Source: Cymodocea nodosa (taxonomy: Eukaryota > Streptophyta > Magnoliopsida > Alismatales > Cymodoceaceae). Taken from it: a stretch of DNA of 64,000 nucleotides. A program made the translations under genes and the position numbers. The stretch lies in contig CM072343.1 in the NCBI GenBank assembly GCA_036874045.1, positions 14,528,001 through 14,592,000 of the forward strand, written 5' to 3'. The notes below the pieces were generated by a model. That model did not search any database and was not told the DNA's origin. It was given only the letters and a program-made list of their open reading frames with translations. Below are positions 35,789-47,832 of this stretch, piece by piece (the stretch's first letter is position 1; every line of letters starts with the position of its first letter).

Positions 35789-36960
35789 TGTTAGGGCCTA
35801 CTTTTCATTAGAGAGAAGGTGAATAGTATTATTATAGATTTTAAATCAATTTCTACTTAGTAAATAGAATAATCAAATTAATCATTCAATCGTAGCTATG
35901 GAATAAATGTAAACATGCATAGTATGAAGTAAAATAAAAATATAAGAAAACTTTAGGTGGTTTACCTTTAACGACTAGTCTTCCTCTAAACTTAACTTGA
36001 ACTTCCACTAAACTTTCAACTTATAATTACTAGTTTTAAAGTCAAAGTTAAAACCAACTACTAATAAGCTTTGAGGTCAAAGTTCTAAATCAACCAACCA
36101 AGAATTTTCAAGTTAAAGCTCTAACCAATCATAATTGAGGCTTTCATATTAAAGCCACAAACTAATAGTATAAAGTTTTCAAATTGAAGCTACAAACCAA
36201 TAATGTGAAGTGTAACTTTTAGGTTGAAGCTACAAACCAATAATTCTTGCTAAATCAAAGCGTGAGTATATGCAAGGCTTTATTAAACTTTTGATCTTGA
36301 TCTTCTAGAATATTGTAAATTTACATTGATATCTTCTTAAAGATGTTCTCAATATTCTCTATTTTTTTTTGCTCTCTTTTTCTTTCACATTATGTTTCTT
36401 TTTAAATATTTTCAATTACAACTTCAACTAATCTCTAAATATTGTAAGTCTATCATCCTTGTTGAATTTGATAGTCCTAAAAATAGAAAGTATTCATTGC
36501 CCAAATGGTTAGATGATCTGTAGAAATAATATTTAATTGATTGAGATATTGTATGCTTGTAGAGTTTGTTTAAACATAATGAACTTATTTTGTTGCGTTT
36601 AGCCTTATTGTCTTTTTTTGGTTAATATTATCTACGAGTGTAAATGGTAAATATAATGAATTTATTCTGTTGAGTTTGCATAAACTTTGTGAACTCCTCG
36701 TAGAGTTTGTATAAATCTAATAAGCTTATTCCATTGAGTTTGTCTTAACCTGCATGTACTTTTAATTCATTAAGTTTAAGTAAATACTATGTACTTATTC
36801 TATTAAGTTTGTACTTCCATCTCAAACTTGTATTTAACTTAAATTCAATAAATTTAGGTAAATACTACGAACTTATTATGTTGAGTTTGTACTTTATATC
36901 TCAAATATGTATTCAATCTTAGATTTGTTAAGTCTACATAAATACTACAAACTCTTTGTG
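35789..36960 (+). mobile_element. Decayed copy of the TGTTAGG LTR-like family
   Basis: It starts TGTTAGGGCCTACTTTTC and continues GAGAAGGTGAATAG, TTTAGGTGGTTTACC and a run of AAGTTAAAGC..ACCAA words. These match the start of arm A at 5912-6360 in order but with much divergence. It ends in repeats such as GAACTTATTCCGTTGAGTTT (36580-36950). The right limit is uncertain. Confidence 0.5.
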
Positions 36961-38089
36961 TAGTTTACATAATAGACTTATTCTCCTTAACCTTACGTTT
37001 ACTTTTATTTTTTCTCCTTTTTTTTTGTTTTCTTCTTTACTGTCTTTTTTTTTTTTTTTAATTGTTCATCTCCTCCAAACATTTGTTCAACCATCTTCCT
37101 CATCTTCGACAAGTACGTTCAATGATAGTTTAATGATAGCCTTCGAGTATTGTAATCATAGTCTACTTCCTTCCAGGGAAGAGTATGATGATGTCTTTTC
37201 TTCAAGTTGCAGCTATTGTAGATCGATCTCTTCGAAAGAAGAGTGTGGCAGTGTTTCTCTTCTTTCTTTTTTAGTCGATCGAAACTCACCTCTTGTTTTT
37301 GCTATCAGTCAAAACACAGGAAGGAGGAAGGTCATCGTTACCATGGACGAGCATTGGATTTCTCTGATCTTTAAAGAACATGGTCCCCTTTCATAAAATT
37401 CGCTTGAGTATCGTAGTAGAAAGAGAGCAAATGAACGAGCCTGCAAAAATCGTAGGGTCGTGTGTATCATGGGTTCGCGGTGATGAGTAAAGCTTCTGGA
37501 GAGGGGAATGTTGGTTGCACAATCATGGGAGGAAGACAATGCACGAAGCCTTTAGAAACTAGTGAAGCAGCAGCCCAATGGAAAGAAACGGAGAAGGTCA
37601 CGCAACAATGGCGCACCCAATTTTTCTTTTCTTCTGTTTTCATTACATTCTTTACGTTCTTGTTATAAATTTTTGCATGTACTTTCCAGAACTAACGTTT
37701 AGTTGCTGCCCATGCATCCCATTATTTCAGCTCAAGATAATCTCCATGCACATATGCATTGGACAAGCATAAAATCATAAAATTTCTGTATACAAATCAT
37801 GATCATTTCTACATACGTATAAATTAGTGCATATCACAACCACATATCCATGTTTAATTTTTGCATTTATCCATGTAATTTCTACGTACATAAATTAGTG
37901 CAGAATCAACTTCACAACTATATAAATTTTGCATATATATATATATATATGTGTGTACACTGTTCAGATTGATCGGAACGATGTAGATTACATCTAAAAT
38001 AAAAAAAGATAGAAATACAATCTGTTTGTGTAATCCACATGCATTTATACAGAAAATGCATCCGTCACACACACACATTCTTTATTTTT
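36961..38089. other. Unassigned stretch with a GC-richer island
   Basis: 37090-37620 is clearly less AT-rich than its surroundings. It holds open frames on both strands, the longest being 36956-37396 (+, 146 codons, Ser-rich, no domain). A captured gene fragment is possible but not supported. 37660-38080 is AT-rich with TA runs (37937-37951) and short repeats of ACATAAATTAGTGCA. Confidence 0.3.
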
Positions 38090-39169
38090 AAAAGATTATC
38101 TAAAGATTTTAAAATTTCAAAAAAAATATATTACTATATAATCTTTTAAAAGTAGTGGTTTTTTTTTTATCTAAAGATTTTAAAATTGAATACTTTTATG
38201 TTAATTTTAGATCATTGATTTTTAATCAAATAATAATAATAAATATAACTTAAATTAGCATTCGAATTTACATATAGTAGATTATATTATTAATTAATTA
38301 ATTATAAAATTATTTTTAATTTTTAAAATGAAATGTTCAATAGTAGAATCGCTATTTTTGAAATTTCTGCTCATGCATTTTATTACTAGTACATCAAAAT
38401 TTTCAAATAAAAAATTTGAAAATTTTCATGTAATGATAAAAAATTTCAATCACAAATCTCTTAAAAAAACAAAAAATATAAATTTCTGATCTCTTTTTCT
38501 CTTAGTATGTTTGTGCACCTGAAAAAAGGTAAAAAATGTTGAAAAGCAAAATAATAAAAAAAAAATTCATCATTTCCAAGTGTTTGTACGTGTAACAAGT
38601 TTTCTATTGTTTTACATTGTTTTCCTTGATATAAAAGATAATTTATCCAGCTTTTTTTCCACCTCAATCCCTCTTAATCCAACAGAAAATTTCTTTTCGT
38701 CTCACGCATTGTCGGCCTCTCGTCTCTCTACACATTTATGTTGATTAATAATAATAATAATATGTATATGTATTTATATTTATTTAAATCGATCAAAACG
38801 GAAGTGTCTTGATTAAGTCCATAAAATATTTTATGATTATATTATTTTTTTAGAAAATGACTAAACTGCAAACATTTCGTTTCAACCAATATTATATTAT
38901 TTTTTTATTCTAATTATATCTTTATAATTTTAAGAGATTAGTTTAACCGAGTCTTCTCTTGGTTTAATCGATAAGGTGAAACCCCAACGTATTTTATTTT
39001 TAAAATAAACAAACTTAGTTGAACCGATCATATTTTGGTTCAAATCTATAATTATATATATATATAATATTCATTCTGTTCAATTGATTTGATCAAAAAA
39101 TTTTCAGTTAAACCAAAATTTTCATATACCTTTCATTTTAATTATTATTTTTTCATTATTCATGTATAT

Positions 39170-39425
39170 GTTCTTTTTTTTTCTTTGGTTTGATTGATTG
39201 AAGTTTTTTAATTTTTATTAAGTTTTTTATTTTTTTCTTCAGTGTAATCAAAGTTTTTTAATTTTTTTCTTTAATTTGACTGAAACTCAACTTTGGTCTA
39301 ACTAAAGTTTTTTATTTTTTCCTTTAGTTTGACTCAAGCTCAACTTAGTCTAATTGAAGTTTTTTTATTTTTTTATTTTTTCAGTTTGATCGAAGCTCAA
39401 CTTCGATCTGATCAAAAAAATTTAT
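39170..39425 (+). repeat. Minisatellite with TTTGATCGAAGCTCAACTT words
   Basis: About four units of 55-65 bp read CTTTAGTTTGACTGAAGCTC, AACTT(C/T)GGTCTAACTGAAG, then a T-rich run. It is related in inverted orientation to 33780-34025. Confidence 0.7.
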
Positions 39426-40020
39426 TTTTTTATTAAATAGCTATGATTAATATTATTAAAATTATTTAATTCTTTCCTATTTATTAAGTTAAAAGTACTA
39501 TATTCATCATCAAATATACTATAATCAATTATTGATGATAATGATGGTTGTGAAAAATAAGGCATATTTTGTGTTTATTGTTGTGTTTCATATTTTGCCA
39601 CATATAAATTAAACATATTATTTAAACTTTCTTCTACATTTTCAATTGTTAGATCAAATTCTACATTTAAACAAGTTTGTATTACATTTATTAATTTTTT
39701 AATAACTTTTACTTTGGTCCTAGGATTTAAACAATGACTTAATGTATATAAGAGAGATATCTTATTCCAATATTTTAAAAAATTTCCTTTCATTTTGAAA
39801 ACTATAGGTGCAAAAAATAGATAATTACTATAATTATTAAAAACTCTTGCAATATTATATAAGTAGTGGATTGCATAAATAGATGTACAATAATATATTC
39901 TTGATAAATGTTCTGTTGCATTATAAAATGGTTTTAAAAATTTAATAAAATAATTAGCTATTGCAAAATCATTTTCATCTAGTGGTGTTGTATTTTCATC
40001 TAGCCATTGGTTTCAACGTT
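39423..40020 (-). pseudogene. hAT transposase fragment (RICESLEEPER-like)
   Basis: Minus-strand translation gives the part of a plant hAT transposase that lies before the dimerisation region: NQWLDENTTPLDENDFAIA, FLKPFYNATEHLSRI, then MKGNFLKYWNKISLLYTLS and LNPRTKVKVIKKLI, which correspond to the usual MKEKFDKYWG and VLDPRxK words of the RNase-H-like DUF4413 segment. The frame is largely open from about 39990 to 39575. A TAA at 39575 is followed by more matching frame to 39423, and a TGA stands where RW would be near 39995. N-terminal BED zinc finger and C-terminal dimerisation domain are absent. It lies inside the long inverted repeat. Confidence 0.7.
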
Positions 40021-40099
40021 CATTTTTTTTCGATTGAAATAACATTTGTTTTATTAGAACCCTTGTGTTTTGATAATGTAAAAATTCATGTGAAAAATC

Positions 40100-41403
40100 A
40101 AGATGTATTTCATAGGTTAGCTAAAAAACATAGATCAGATAGCTACAAGTTAGAAGACAGACAAATTAGATGGTTTCCCAGTTGATCAGATAGTTTCAAA
40201 GCTAATCGAAAGGTTTCATACTATTTTGGATGGATAGTTTCAAAACTAATTGGAAGGACTCCTTGCAAATTAGAAGGTTTCACAGTTGATCGAAAGGTTT
40301 CAAGTTGAAACTATCCAAAATTTGAATTATAGAAGAACTGCAAAAATGGTCAAGACATTCGAATAGTTTCAAGATGTTTTTAGAAGGTTTCAAATGAAAT
40401 AGTCTGAAAAACAGGCTATTTTGGAAGGTTTCAAATTAAACACTAAACTTAAAATGACCTTACGTGTCTAATTTAAAAACTCACGTGTTAAGAATGAAAG
40501 AAGGAAGTCTCGAGTCTTTGAATAGTTTCAGAATATCTTTGGAAGATTTCAAATGAAATAGCTTGAAAGATAGATAATTTTGGAAGGTTTCAAGCTAAAT
40601 AATTTGAATTTAAAAAGACCTCACATGTTGAACTTAAAAACTCACATGACGAGCATGATAAAAAGATTCTCAAGCCTTCAGATAGTTTTAAGAAGATTTT
40701 GGAAGGTTTCAAATGAAATAGTCTGAAAAATAGATAATTTCGAAAGGTTTTAGAAAGATACTTTACTGAATGGTAACTTGTTATTTTTGAAAGTGAGAAA
40801 TCAGTAAGTACAATAGGTTGAATACCATTGGAAGAAATTTGATCATTATATCTCTTGATATAAGAATAATCAATAGGTGAAAAATAGTGACAACAATTAT
40901 CATATACATACATATATAGTGGGAGTTATTGAGTAAAAAGAAAATCTCAGAATCCTTACAAATACATCAAGCTCAAGTTGAAGATTCCTTAAATTGACTT
41001 AAGTAGAAAAAACTCTCTGTGCTTAAATCTCTGATTGAAGAAAAACTTGTTGATTTGCTGAAGTTTCGACTTGAAAACTTTTAAGAGGTGTTGGTTAAAG
41101 CTATGATCAGAAAGTTTAAGAAGTTGGTTTTTGCTTTGACCTAAAAGCAAGTGTGTAAATGGTTAATCAATTAGTGAAACTAAAGTAGTGCCTTGAGGGT
41201 AGACTAATCATTAGTAGTGAACTACTTAAAAATTCTCTTGTGTACTCTTTATTCTATGCTTTAGTTTTTTCTACATTAACTATTTAGGAATCATTAAAAT
41301 TTACATAGTATACATATTCACAATTTCATAATTAAGTTAAATTAATTGTAAAAAATAACACAATCACCATTTACCTCCTTTTGGTAAGTCCATACGATTT
41401 TAA
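40100..41403 (-). mobile_element. Decayed inverted copy of the TGTTAGG LTR-like family
   Basis: The order of words matches arm A' at 8600-9656: GATAGTTTCA/GAAGGTTTCA repeats, ATTGGAAGAAATTTGATCAT, GAAGTTTCGACTTGAAAAC, GAGGGTAGACTAATCATTAG, GTGAACTACTTAAAAATTC, ending near CACCATTTACCTCCTTTTGG and TTTTAACA. ACGTG boxes recur with a period of about 160 bp (40461 and 40482 against 40621 and 40643). It is the opposite partner of 35789-36960. Confidence 0.5.
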
Positions 41404-42169
41404 CATATTTTTATAACATTCATAAAAAATGAATGTTATTTCAACATTTATTTTTATAATGTTTGTAAAAAACAAACATCGGGGTCCTAATCGGCTCACA
41501 AACCAACTCGACTTGACTTGAAACGGCCCATGGGCCAATTTTCTAATATATTATAGCCTAATTTGACCTAATTTAAAAAATTGGGTTAGGCTAGGCTAAC
41601 CCATTGCATGTCTATTTCTATGATTTTTCGTTATTTTCTGTTTTGTGCATAAATATATGTATTTCAAATTTTATCATTTTCTATTTTGTACATAAATACC
41701 TTGATTTTCTACTGACTTTTTATTACTTTCAATCCTTTTTTTTTTCATCATTTTTTGTGATATTTCGTCATTTTCTTTACACCATTTTCCAATGCACAAA
41801 TACCCCCTTAGGTCATCTTGGCTTAAAAGCATATTTTTAAAAAGTAGGTAGGTAGAAAAGAGAGAGAGAGAGATTGGAAATTTCAATGTGTGACTGAAGT
41901 TTTTGATCATCCTTTTAGAATTTCATTTTTTAAATCAATTATTGAATTTAAAATTTATTTAAAAAATTCAAAAATTTTGATTCTATTCATCGAAAATTCT
42001 GATAAATAGTATCGAAAGAATTTAATTAGTTTTTCTTATTAAAAAATAAAAAATTTAATATAATAATAATAATCAAGACGACATTCATGCATTAATCAAC
42101 AATAAAATAGAATACAAATTTTATTTTTTCTTTAACCTATCCACGATTGGAATTTTCAATCCTTACATC
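41404..42169. other. Spacer with GGGCC-rich element-like end
   Basis: 41480-41600 holds CGGCCCATGGGCC and GGGTTAGGCTAGGCTAACCC, short palindromic words common at hAT-type MITE ends, but no paired end was found. 41860-41875 is an AG run. The rest is AT-rich. Confidence 0.35.
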
Positions 42170-42535
42170 GGAATTATAAATTTTTCATTTTTTTTTTGAA
42201 AATTCCAATGTATTGGTAATAAAATACGTGGGCGCAAATTTCAAAAAAAATGATTCTACTATATTTGAATATTTTATTTTGAAAATTAAAAATAATTTCA
42301 TAATTACTTAATTGATGATATAATCTAAGTTATAAAAATTCTAATATTAATTTAAGTTATATTTATTATTATTATTATTTCATTAAAAATCAATGATTGA
42401 AAATTAACATAAAAACATTTAATTTTAAAATATTTATATAAAAAACTAATTATTGCTTTTAAAAGATTATATGGTAGGATTTTTTTTTTGAACTTTTAAA
42501 ATCTTTAGATAAAAAAAAATCTAACATCATGTTTT

Positions 42536-42977
42536 TATGTTAGATAATTTTTTAAAAGCAAAGAAAGAGAGAGTGAGTGATTGATGCATTTTTTGTATGA
42601 GTGTGTGTAAACTAGACAAATGAATTATATTTCTATTTTTATAATTTTGGATATAATTTATACTATTTAGATGGATTTAAATGGTATAGTACTTACAATA
42701 ATATACCTACAATATCGCTTTTTTTATATAGATATAGTCTTAGGACCGAGTGGGGGGATGATGATTTTATGACAAGCGAATTAGGCAAACAACAACAATA
42801 ACTGAAGATCATTCATGAGATGACAATTCAAAGCTTGGTTTTAATAAGACCTTCCATTTTAATGAAACAAAGGGTCGTTAGTATTGAAGAAGGAAAGTGG
42901 GTAATGGCAATTTAAGTGGTGTGGCTTGGCAAGGGTCAAGCGTAGATGTAGCATAAGCTAGTTAGGCAAAAACGCGA
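42536..42977. other. Unassigned stretch
   Basis: Near 42750 is GACCGAGTGGGGGGATG, which resembles a retroelement polypurine tract, but no LTR follows. 42770-42970 is less AT-rich and unrecognised. No gene is seen. Confidence 0.3.
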
Positions 42978-43230
42978 CCTAGTTTTTTTTTTTAATTTTT
43001 TTTTATGATCCTTAGACATTCAAACAGGAGTATCCTTGGAGATGATAGAAGGTAAGCCTTTATGGACACTTAAATAGCATGATATACACTAGTAATATCC
43101 ATGGAGGTGATAACATGTGAGCCTTAATGGACACTTAAACAGCCTGGTATACACTAATAGTATTCAAGGAAGCGAAAACTTGTAGGAGTTCTTGTTAGGC
43201 CCTAATATGGTAGACTACTCCAAGTACTAC
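42978..43230 (-). repeat. Poly(A)-ended repeat with three 65-70-bp tandem units
   Basis: After a T run (42980-43003) come three imperfect units starting TTAGACATTCAAACAG, GGACACTTAAATAGC and GGACACTTAAACAGC, each with AGTATCC..GGAG and a TATGG end. The same sequence with two units and the same T run lies at 60525-60692. On the minus strand this is a sequence with a 3' poly(A), as expected of a retroposed transcript. Confidence 0.5.
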
Positions 43231-43426
43231 GTACTTTGTCTTGCAGAGATTCTCAATTAGTCGGGGGTACCCTAAGTGGCCCCATCCACCAACTCGATTG
43301 AGAGTACTGACTGAGGCAAGACTCGCAACAATGGCACGTGGGTTGGGTAGTGTATTGTTGTGAAAAGTTAAATAAGAAACTTGTCTAATAAATGGGGCTA
43401 GAAAACTAATTTATTTTTATGCTTAT
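43231..43426. other. Short unassigned flank of LTR L3
   Basis: Moderately GC-rich sequence with GGGGGTACCCTAAGTGGCCCC (43264-43283 core) and one CACGTG near 43336. No gene or family was recognised. Confidence 0.3.
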
Positions 43427-43619
43427 TATTTAGAATGAAAAAGTGCATATTATTAACGGTTAAATGATGGTTAATTACATAATATTTAGCTTATCATATA
43501 AGAATTAAGTCATTATGTTATAATTGCACTGTTATATGTTTTAATTGAAGAATTTGCTTAATTTAGGGGAATTAATGTTAATTTAGTACATTTATGAACT
43601 GTCGGTAAGTTGTAGGTTG

Positions 43620-44260
43620 TGAAATTCTTAAGTATCCGAATTCTTTGATATATTCGGATAGTTATGTTTAACATACCGAACATATTCGGACAGTTATGTT
43701 TAACATACCGTACATATTCAGATAGCTATGTTTGACAGATCGAACATGTATCAGATAGTTATGTTTAAATTGCCGAACATTTATGTTTTGAGAGAATATT
43801 TTATTATTTCCTGAAGTACACATGTCGAAACCATAATGAATGACTTAAGTGAACTTTCGGTGAGTTATCTATAACTATCTGAAATTGTAGTTGGGCATCG
43901 GATAGTTATCCCTGTAACTCTCCGAAATCTCTTTTTATTTATAAAATAGCTGAGGACATGTGTTATGTTCTAGGAAATTGACTTAAGTGGATTTTCAGTG
44001 AGTTAGCTGTAACTATCCAAAATGCATTTGAACATCGGATAGTTAGACCTGTAACTCTTCGAAATGTTATTTTATGATTAAACTGTTGCTAACACGTGTC
44101 GAGATCTGGTAGATTTACTTAAGTTATATATCGGTGAGTTATTTATAACTATTCGAAATGCATCTGAGCATCGGATAGTTAAGTTTATAAGTATCCGAAA
44201 TGCACCTAAGCATCAGATAGTTAAATTTATGCACGTGTTTTATAGTTAAATCAATGAAGA
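43620..44260 (+). repeat. 138-bp tandem array with G-box and hairpin words (L3)
   Basis: Boxes ACATGT/CACGTG near 43819, 43957, 44093 and 44232 are each followed by a TGACTTAAGT-type word, TTTCGGTGAGTTA..TAACTATCCGAAATGC, then CATCGGATAGTTA..TGTAACTCTCCGAAAT. Layout and words parallel the 128-bp array at 6897-7690 although the LTRs differ. Confidence 0.8.
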
Positions 44261-45206
44261 AAGTTCGTTGGGTTATTTGTAACTCTACGGATTATATATT
44301 TTCTAATATGCTACTGTAGTGGTTGCAGGAACAGACAGTTGGAAGAGAAAAACCACGTTTGCACATATCCCATAGGGAAAGAAATCATCACCGTTAATAC
44401 GAATGAAGGAAATCCAACCGACCATTCAAGCATAAGCAGTTACTACTAAAGAAATATAAAAGAAAAGAAGAAAAAAAGAAGAGGTGTGTGATTGATGGGC
44501 GGACAGTGTGTGTAGAGGAGGATCGGCGTCGCAATTCTCTGAAGTACTACACCAACCATCATCATCACCATCACCACACCATAATCACCAACCATCGGAG
44601 GTCTGTGAGGATACTTGCCTAATGTCGGGTTGATTCTGAGCCAAACACAGTGCTTGACAACCACTGTGAGGAGTGATCACGTCGTGGGAAGGGAAACCAT
44701 TTTCACCAAACGCCGACTTATATTTCAAGAGATCATAAAGCTTTTAGCCTTGGCTTCGGGTTGATGCCTGTATGCTGAAGAGGAGATTATCTTGCAATTC
44801 TAGACTCGCGATTCTATAGGGAGAGGAGACATGATTGCAAGTGATTTAATTTTCAGTGGTGTAATCATGTTGCAAGTAGTGTCAGAAGTATTTACTGTCA
44901 AGTGAGATTACTTTACATTTCACTTGTCGCCCATTTCCATGTTCATATTAAAACAAAAATACCAAAAACAATTTATCTATGTTTGTATGTTGTATTTGAG
45001 TGTTGTATTGTTTGTGTTGTATCGTGATTAATGTTATCTTTGCTAGTGTTGTGATTGATTTATGTTTATTTTAGTATTACAGTTTACTGAAATTGGTTCG
45101 TTCAAAAGACTTAAAGATTTTAATGGTTACTGTTTGAATTATCTGAATGTTAGTATTGCTCAATGATAAATCCAATGTTAACTAACATTAAAGAGCTTAA
45201 TTGATG

Positions 45207-47388
45207 TGTAAAGTATCAATTTGTGCATTTTATATATGTTAATTCATGCATATTAAGGATTATAAGTCATCATTATATATGTTCTTATGAAAGATTACAT
45301 GAAAATCATATTTTAAAACTATGCATGTTTTATTGGTTAAATAGTCAATAATACACAAATTTATCCTTTATTAAATTAACACCTAGTCAATTAGCCCATG
45401 TGTAGATATAAGTAATTTATATATTGATTTCATGCATATAGTAAAAGAATTATCATTAAGATATGAAATCAAATAATCCTCAATTGAGCAAGCAATATAT
45501 TATGCACATTTTATTTTTGCTTTATAATTGTGTAGCAATTTATGTGTAATGTGCATATGCATTTAATGTTATCTTTTGAGTTGTTGTAGGTGAGGACATG
45601 GATCCTTGGATTAAATCATGGGAAATCAACAACTCATGGTCGTCCAATTCAAACTTCAAATCAATCCACCAATCAATCAATCAATGATTAAAGCTTGCCT
45701 AAATTAGAGGCCACAAATTGGAAGGTGTTTGAAATATTTCCATAGATAGATGTTAATGGAAAGTAAAAGAGGATGGTTGGCCAAAGGAAAGATCATCTCC
45801 TCTTTCTCCTCCACGCAAGGACAAGAACTCCAACTCCAATTTTCGTCCATCCTCTTCCACCTAAGATTTTGGAAGAGTTTTCCTCCAAGATTGGTGAGCT
45901 TAGGCACCTTCCCCCTCATATTAGAAGACCTCCTTCTCTCCACTCCAAGCCGACATACGGAAGGACCTCCACAGGTGAAATCAGTGGTACTAGAGGCACA
46001 TGTGCAGCATTGGAAGAGCTTGGGACGTGATCTTCAAGATGAGGTAATAGGAAGCATCAAAATTGAGAGGAAAACCAACAAATCCTTATATCTTGGAAGT
46101 GGATTGAGGATGTGCAACCCATTTTCTCCAAAGCAAACATAGGCGGTTCCTCTTTGGACGTGATTTGCAAGTGGTGACAGCCTTATAAAGGAGCGGACAA
46201 AGTGGTTCATCATCAAATAGGGATCAAATGCTTGAAGAGATGTGGATGAATTAAAGGTAAAAGAGAAGGGAGAGATCCTCATACTTGTAATCATATTTTC
46301 ATATCAAATGTATATGAGTATTTAGGTATTTTTAATTTATAAATGTATGCACGTTTAGGATGTTTGTTAAATCTTTATTTCTTTAATTTAAATAGTTTTT
46401 TTTAGATTAGATCTCATGGAATATAGTTGCTTCATGTGAATATGTGAATGTTGTGCATAAAACTAACTCTTAACCCTTGTGAATGTGTGTATATCCTATT
46501 TGCTGTAAATTCCAATGCATGTTCTATTTTGTTATATGTTGTACGACTTGATTTCTTTGAGTTATATGTCGTGTTATAGCTTTTTTTGTAAGTAATTTAA
46601 GTGTACAAAACGTATGTAGTGTTGTTGGAATTTTTAAGAATGCATTTCTTCGGTTTTCGATTTTTCTTTCGAAGGTAGCATCTGCTCTATTTTACTGGTC
46701 GAGTGACAGAAATTGTGCTTGACGCCTTCATGTTGCCTTGCTTTTGTATGTTCCAAAATATTTTCCTGTAAATTTTTCTGATTAGAGAAACGAGTTATCT
46801 TTCAAGGCGCGGTGATTTCGTGGTATTTCATGAATATTTGATTGAGTTATGATTTTTACACCAACGACGTGTTTTTGGAAAGTTTTCAGACTCTTTTTGC
46901 GTACTATTTTTATATCCGACTTTGGTAGCAACCTAGAGTGAATTAGTCCTAGAAATCACTGCCATTTTAAAGATAACTTGATGACCTTTCCAACCAATAT
47001 TTTTTCTGGATTTTTCAATGTTCAGGTTGGAAGGAAGAAGAGTTAGAATTCTGACTAATTTCTATGATTCCAGAAATGTGAACTTAAGATTTTCTTGAGT
47101 TTTCTAGCTATTAGCTCTAGGAATTAACAAGTTTTATGTTACCTTTGAAATCTTTATTGTATTTTTGTAAATTGTAACTTAATTGCATGTAATTAGAGTT
47201 TTAATTGTAGAATTAATAGAGTGGATGTTTTATCAGACAATCATTTTAATAAAATTATTTAAGACAAACTCCTTGTGGATTTGACTCGTACTTGCACATG
47301 CTTATTACAATGGGCACCGTACACTTGCGGTTATAAATGTAAAATTTGCACTTTTGTTGTTAATTTAACAACACATAAAAATGTTACA
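45207..47388 (+). mobile_element. Solo LTR, Athila-like, nested in L3
   Basis: It starts TGTAAAGTATC and ends AAATGTTACA, and is flanked by a perfect 5-bp duplication TGATG at 45202-45206 and 47389-47393. Its end ACTTGCGGTTATAAATGTAA and its start pattern TTTTATATATGTTAATTCAT resemble the LTR of the young Athila element at 5188 and 17300, so it is a related family. Length 2182 bp. Overlapping frames near 45700-46300 have no domain and are taken as LTR sequence. Confidence 0.85.
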
Positions 47389-47832
47389 TGATGTTATTTA
47401 CAATATATGGATTCGCCCAATGGTTCGAATTCCTTTGTAAATAGCAGTATTAAAAAGAAAAGACAAGCTCGTGGAGTTAACTTAAATCCACGAGGTTAGT
47501 CCGTTGAGTTATCCATAACTCAATGAACTTAGTCTGTTGAGTTAACTATAAGTCAACGGAGAGTTTATTGAATATATAAATTTGATTGTTAACAAATGAA
47601 CAGTTCTCAAGTTTGTCAGCAATTCCCTATGGGATCGACTTGTACTTGCACACTGATACAATAGATACTGTGCACTTGCAGTTAAAGTACAAATTGGAAT
47701 TAATATCTAAATTATATTAAATGTTGTTTGTTTACTTCTAAAAGAAAGAATAGGCATAAAGATAAATTAATTAAGTAAAAACAGAAGTAACAAATCCAAG
47801 TTTTTCTAGTGTAGTGCTGGGAAAACCCAAAC

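Larger units (their letters stand above)
38090..42535. mobile_element. Region bounded by long inverted repeats (MULE-like or fold-back)
   Basis: The sequence 38090-38445 is a close reverse complement of 42170-42535, sharing AAGATTATCTAAAGATTTTA, CATTGATTTTTAATCAAATA and AAATATAACTTAAATTA. Weaker matching extends outward to about 38000 and 42640. Arms of 350-450 bp fit a Mutator-like or fold-back transposon of about 4.4 kb. The interior holds a minisatellite, a hAT transposase fragment and a decayed LTR-like copy, so it may be a composite of nested insertions. No MULE transposase was seen. Confidence 0.45.
43427..47798 (+). repeat. LTR of family TGTTTAG, copy L3, split by a solo LTR
   Basis: It starts TATTTAGAATGAAAAAGTGC and ends AAATCCA, followed after 8 bases by a PBS-like TAGTGTAGTGCTGGG (47807-47821). 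With the nested 2182-bp insertion and one target copy removed it is about 2185 bp, matching L7 (2207 bp). The hairpin/G-box array spans 43620-44260, with boxes near 43819, 43957, 44093 and 44232 (period about 138 bp). GTTGAGTT palindromes stand at 44240-44300 and 47460-47570. No internal retroelement region follows. Confidence 0.8.

Noticed and set aside
36956-37396. 146-codon Ser-rich frame in a GC-richer island
   Set aside because: No domain, no splice or promoter context; a long antisense frame overlaps it. Kept only as an unassigned stretch.
42745-42765. Polypurine-like GTGGGGGGATG as the 3' end of a retroelement
   Set aside because: No LTR with TG start matching any family here follows it.
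45704-46294. Overlapping frames of 79-130 codons on both strands
   Set aside because: They lie wholly inside the solo LTR 45207-47388 and show no domain.
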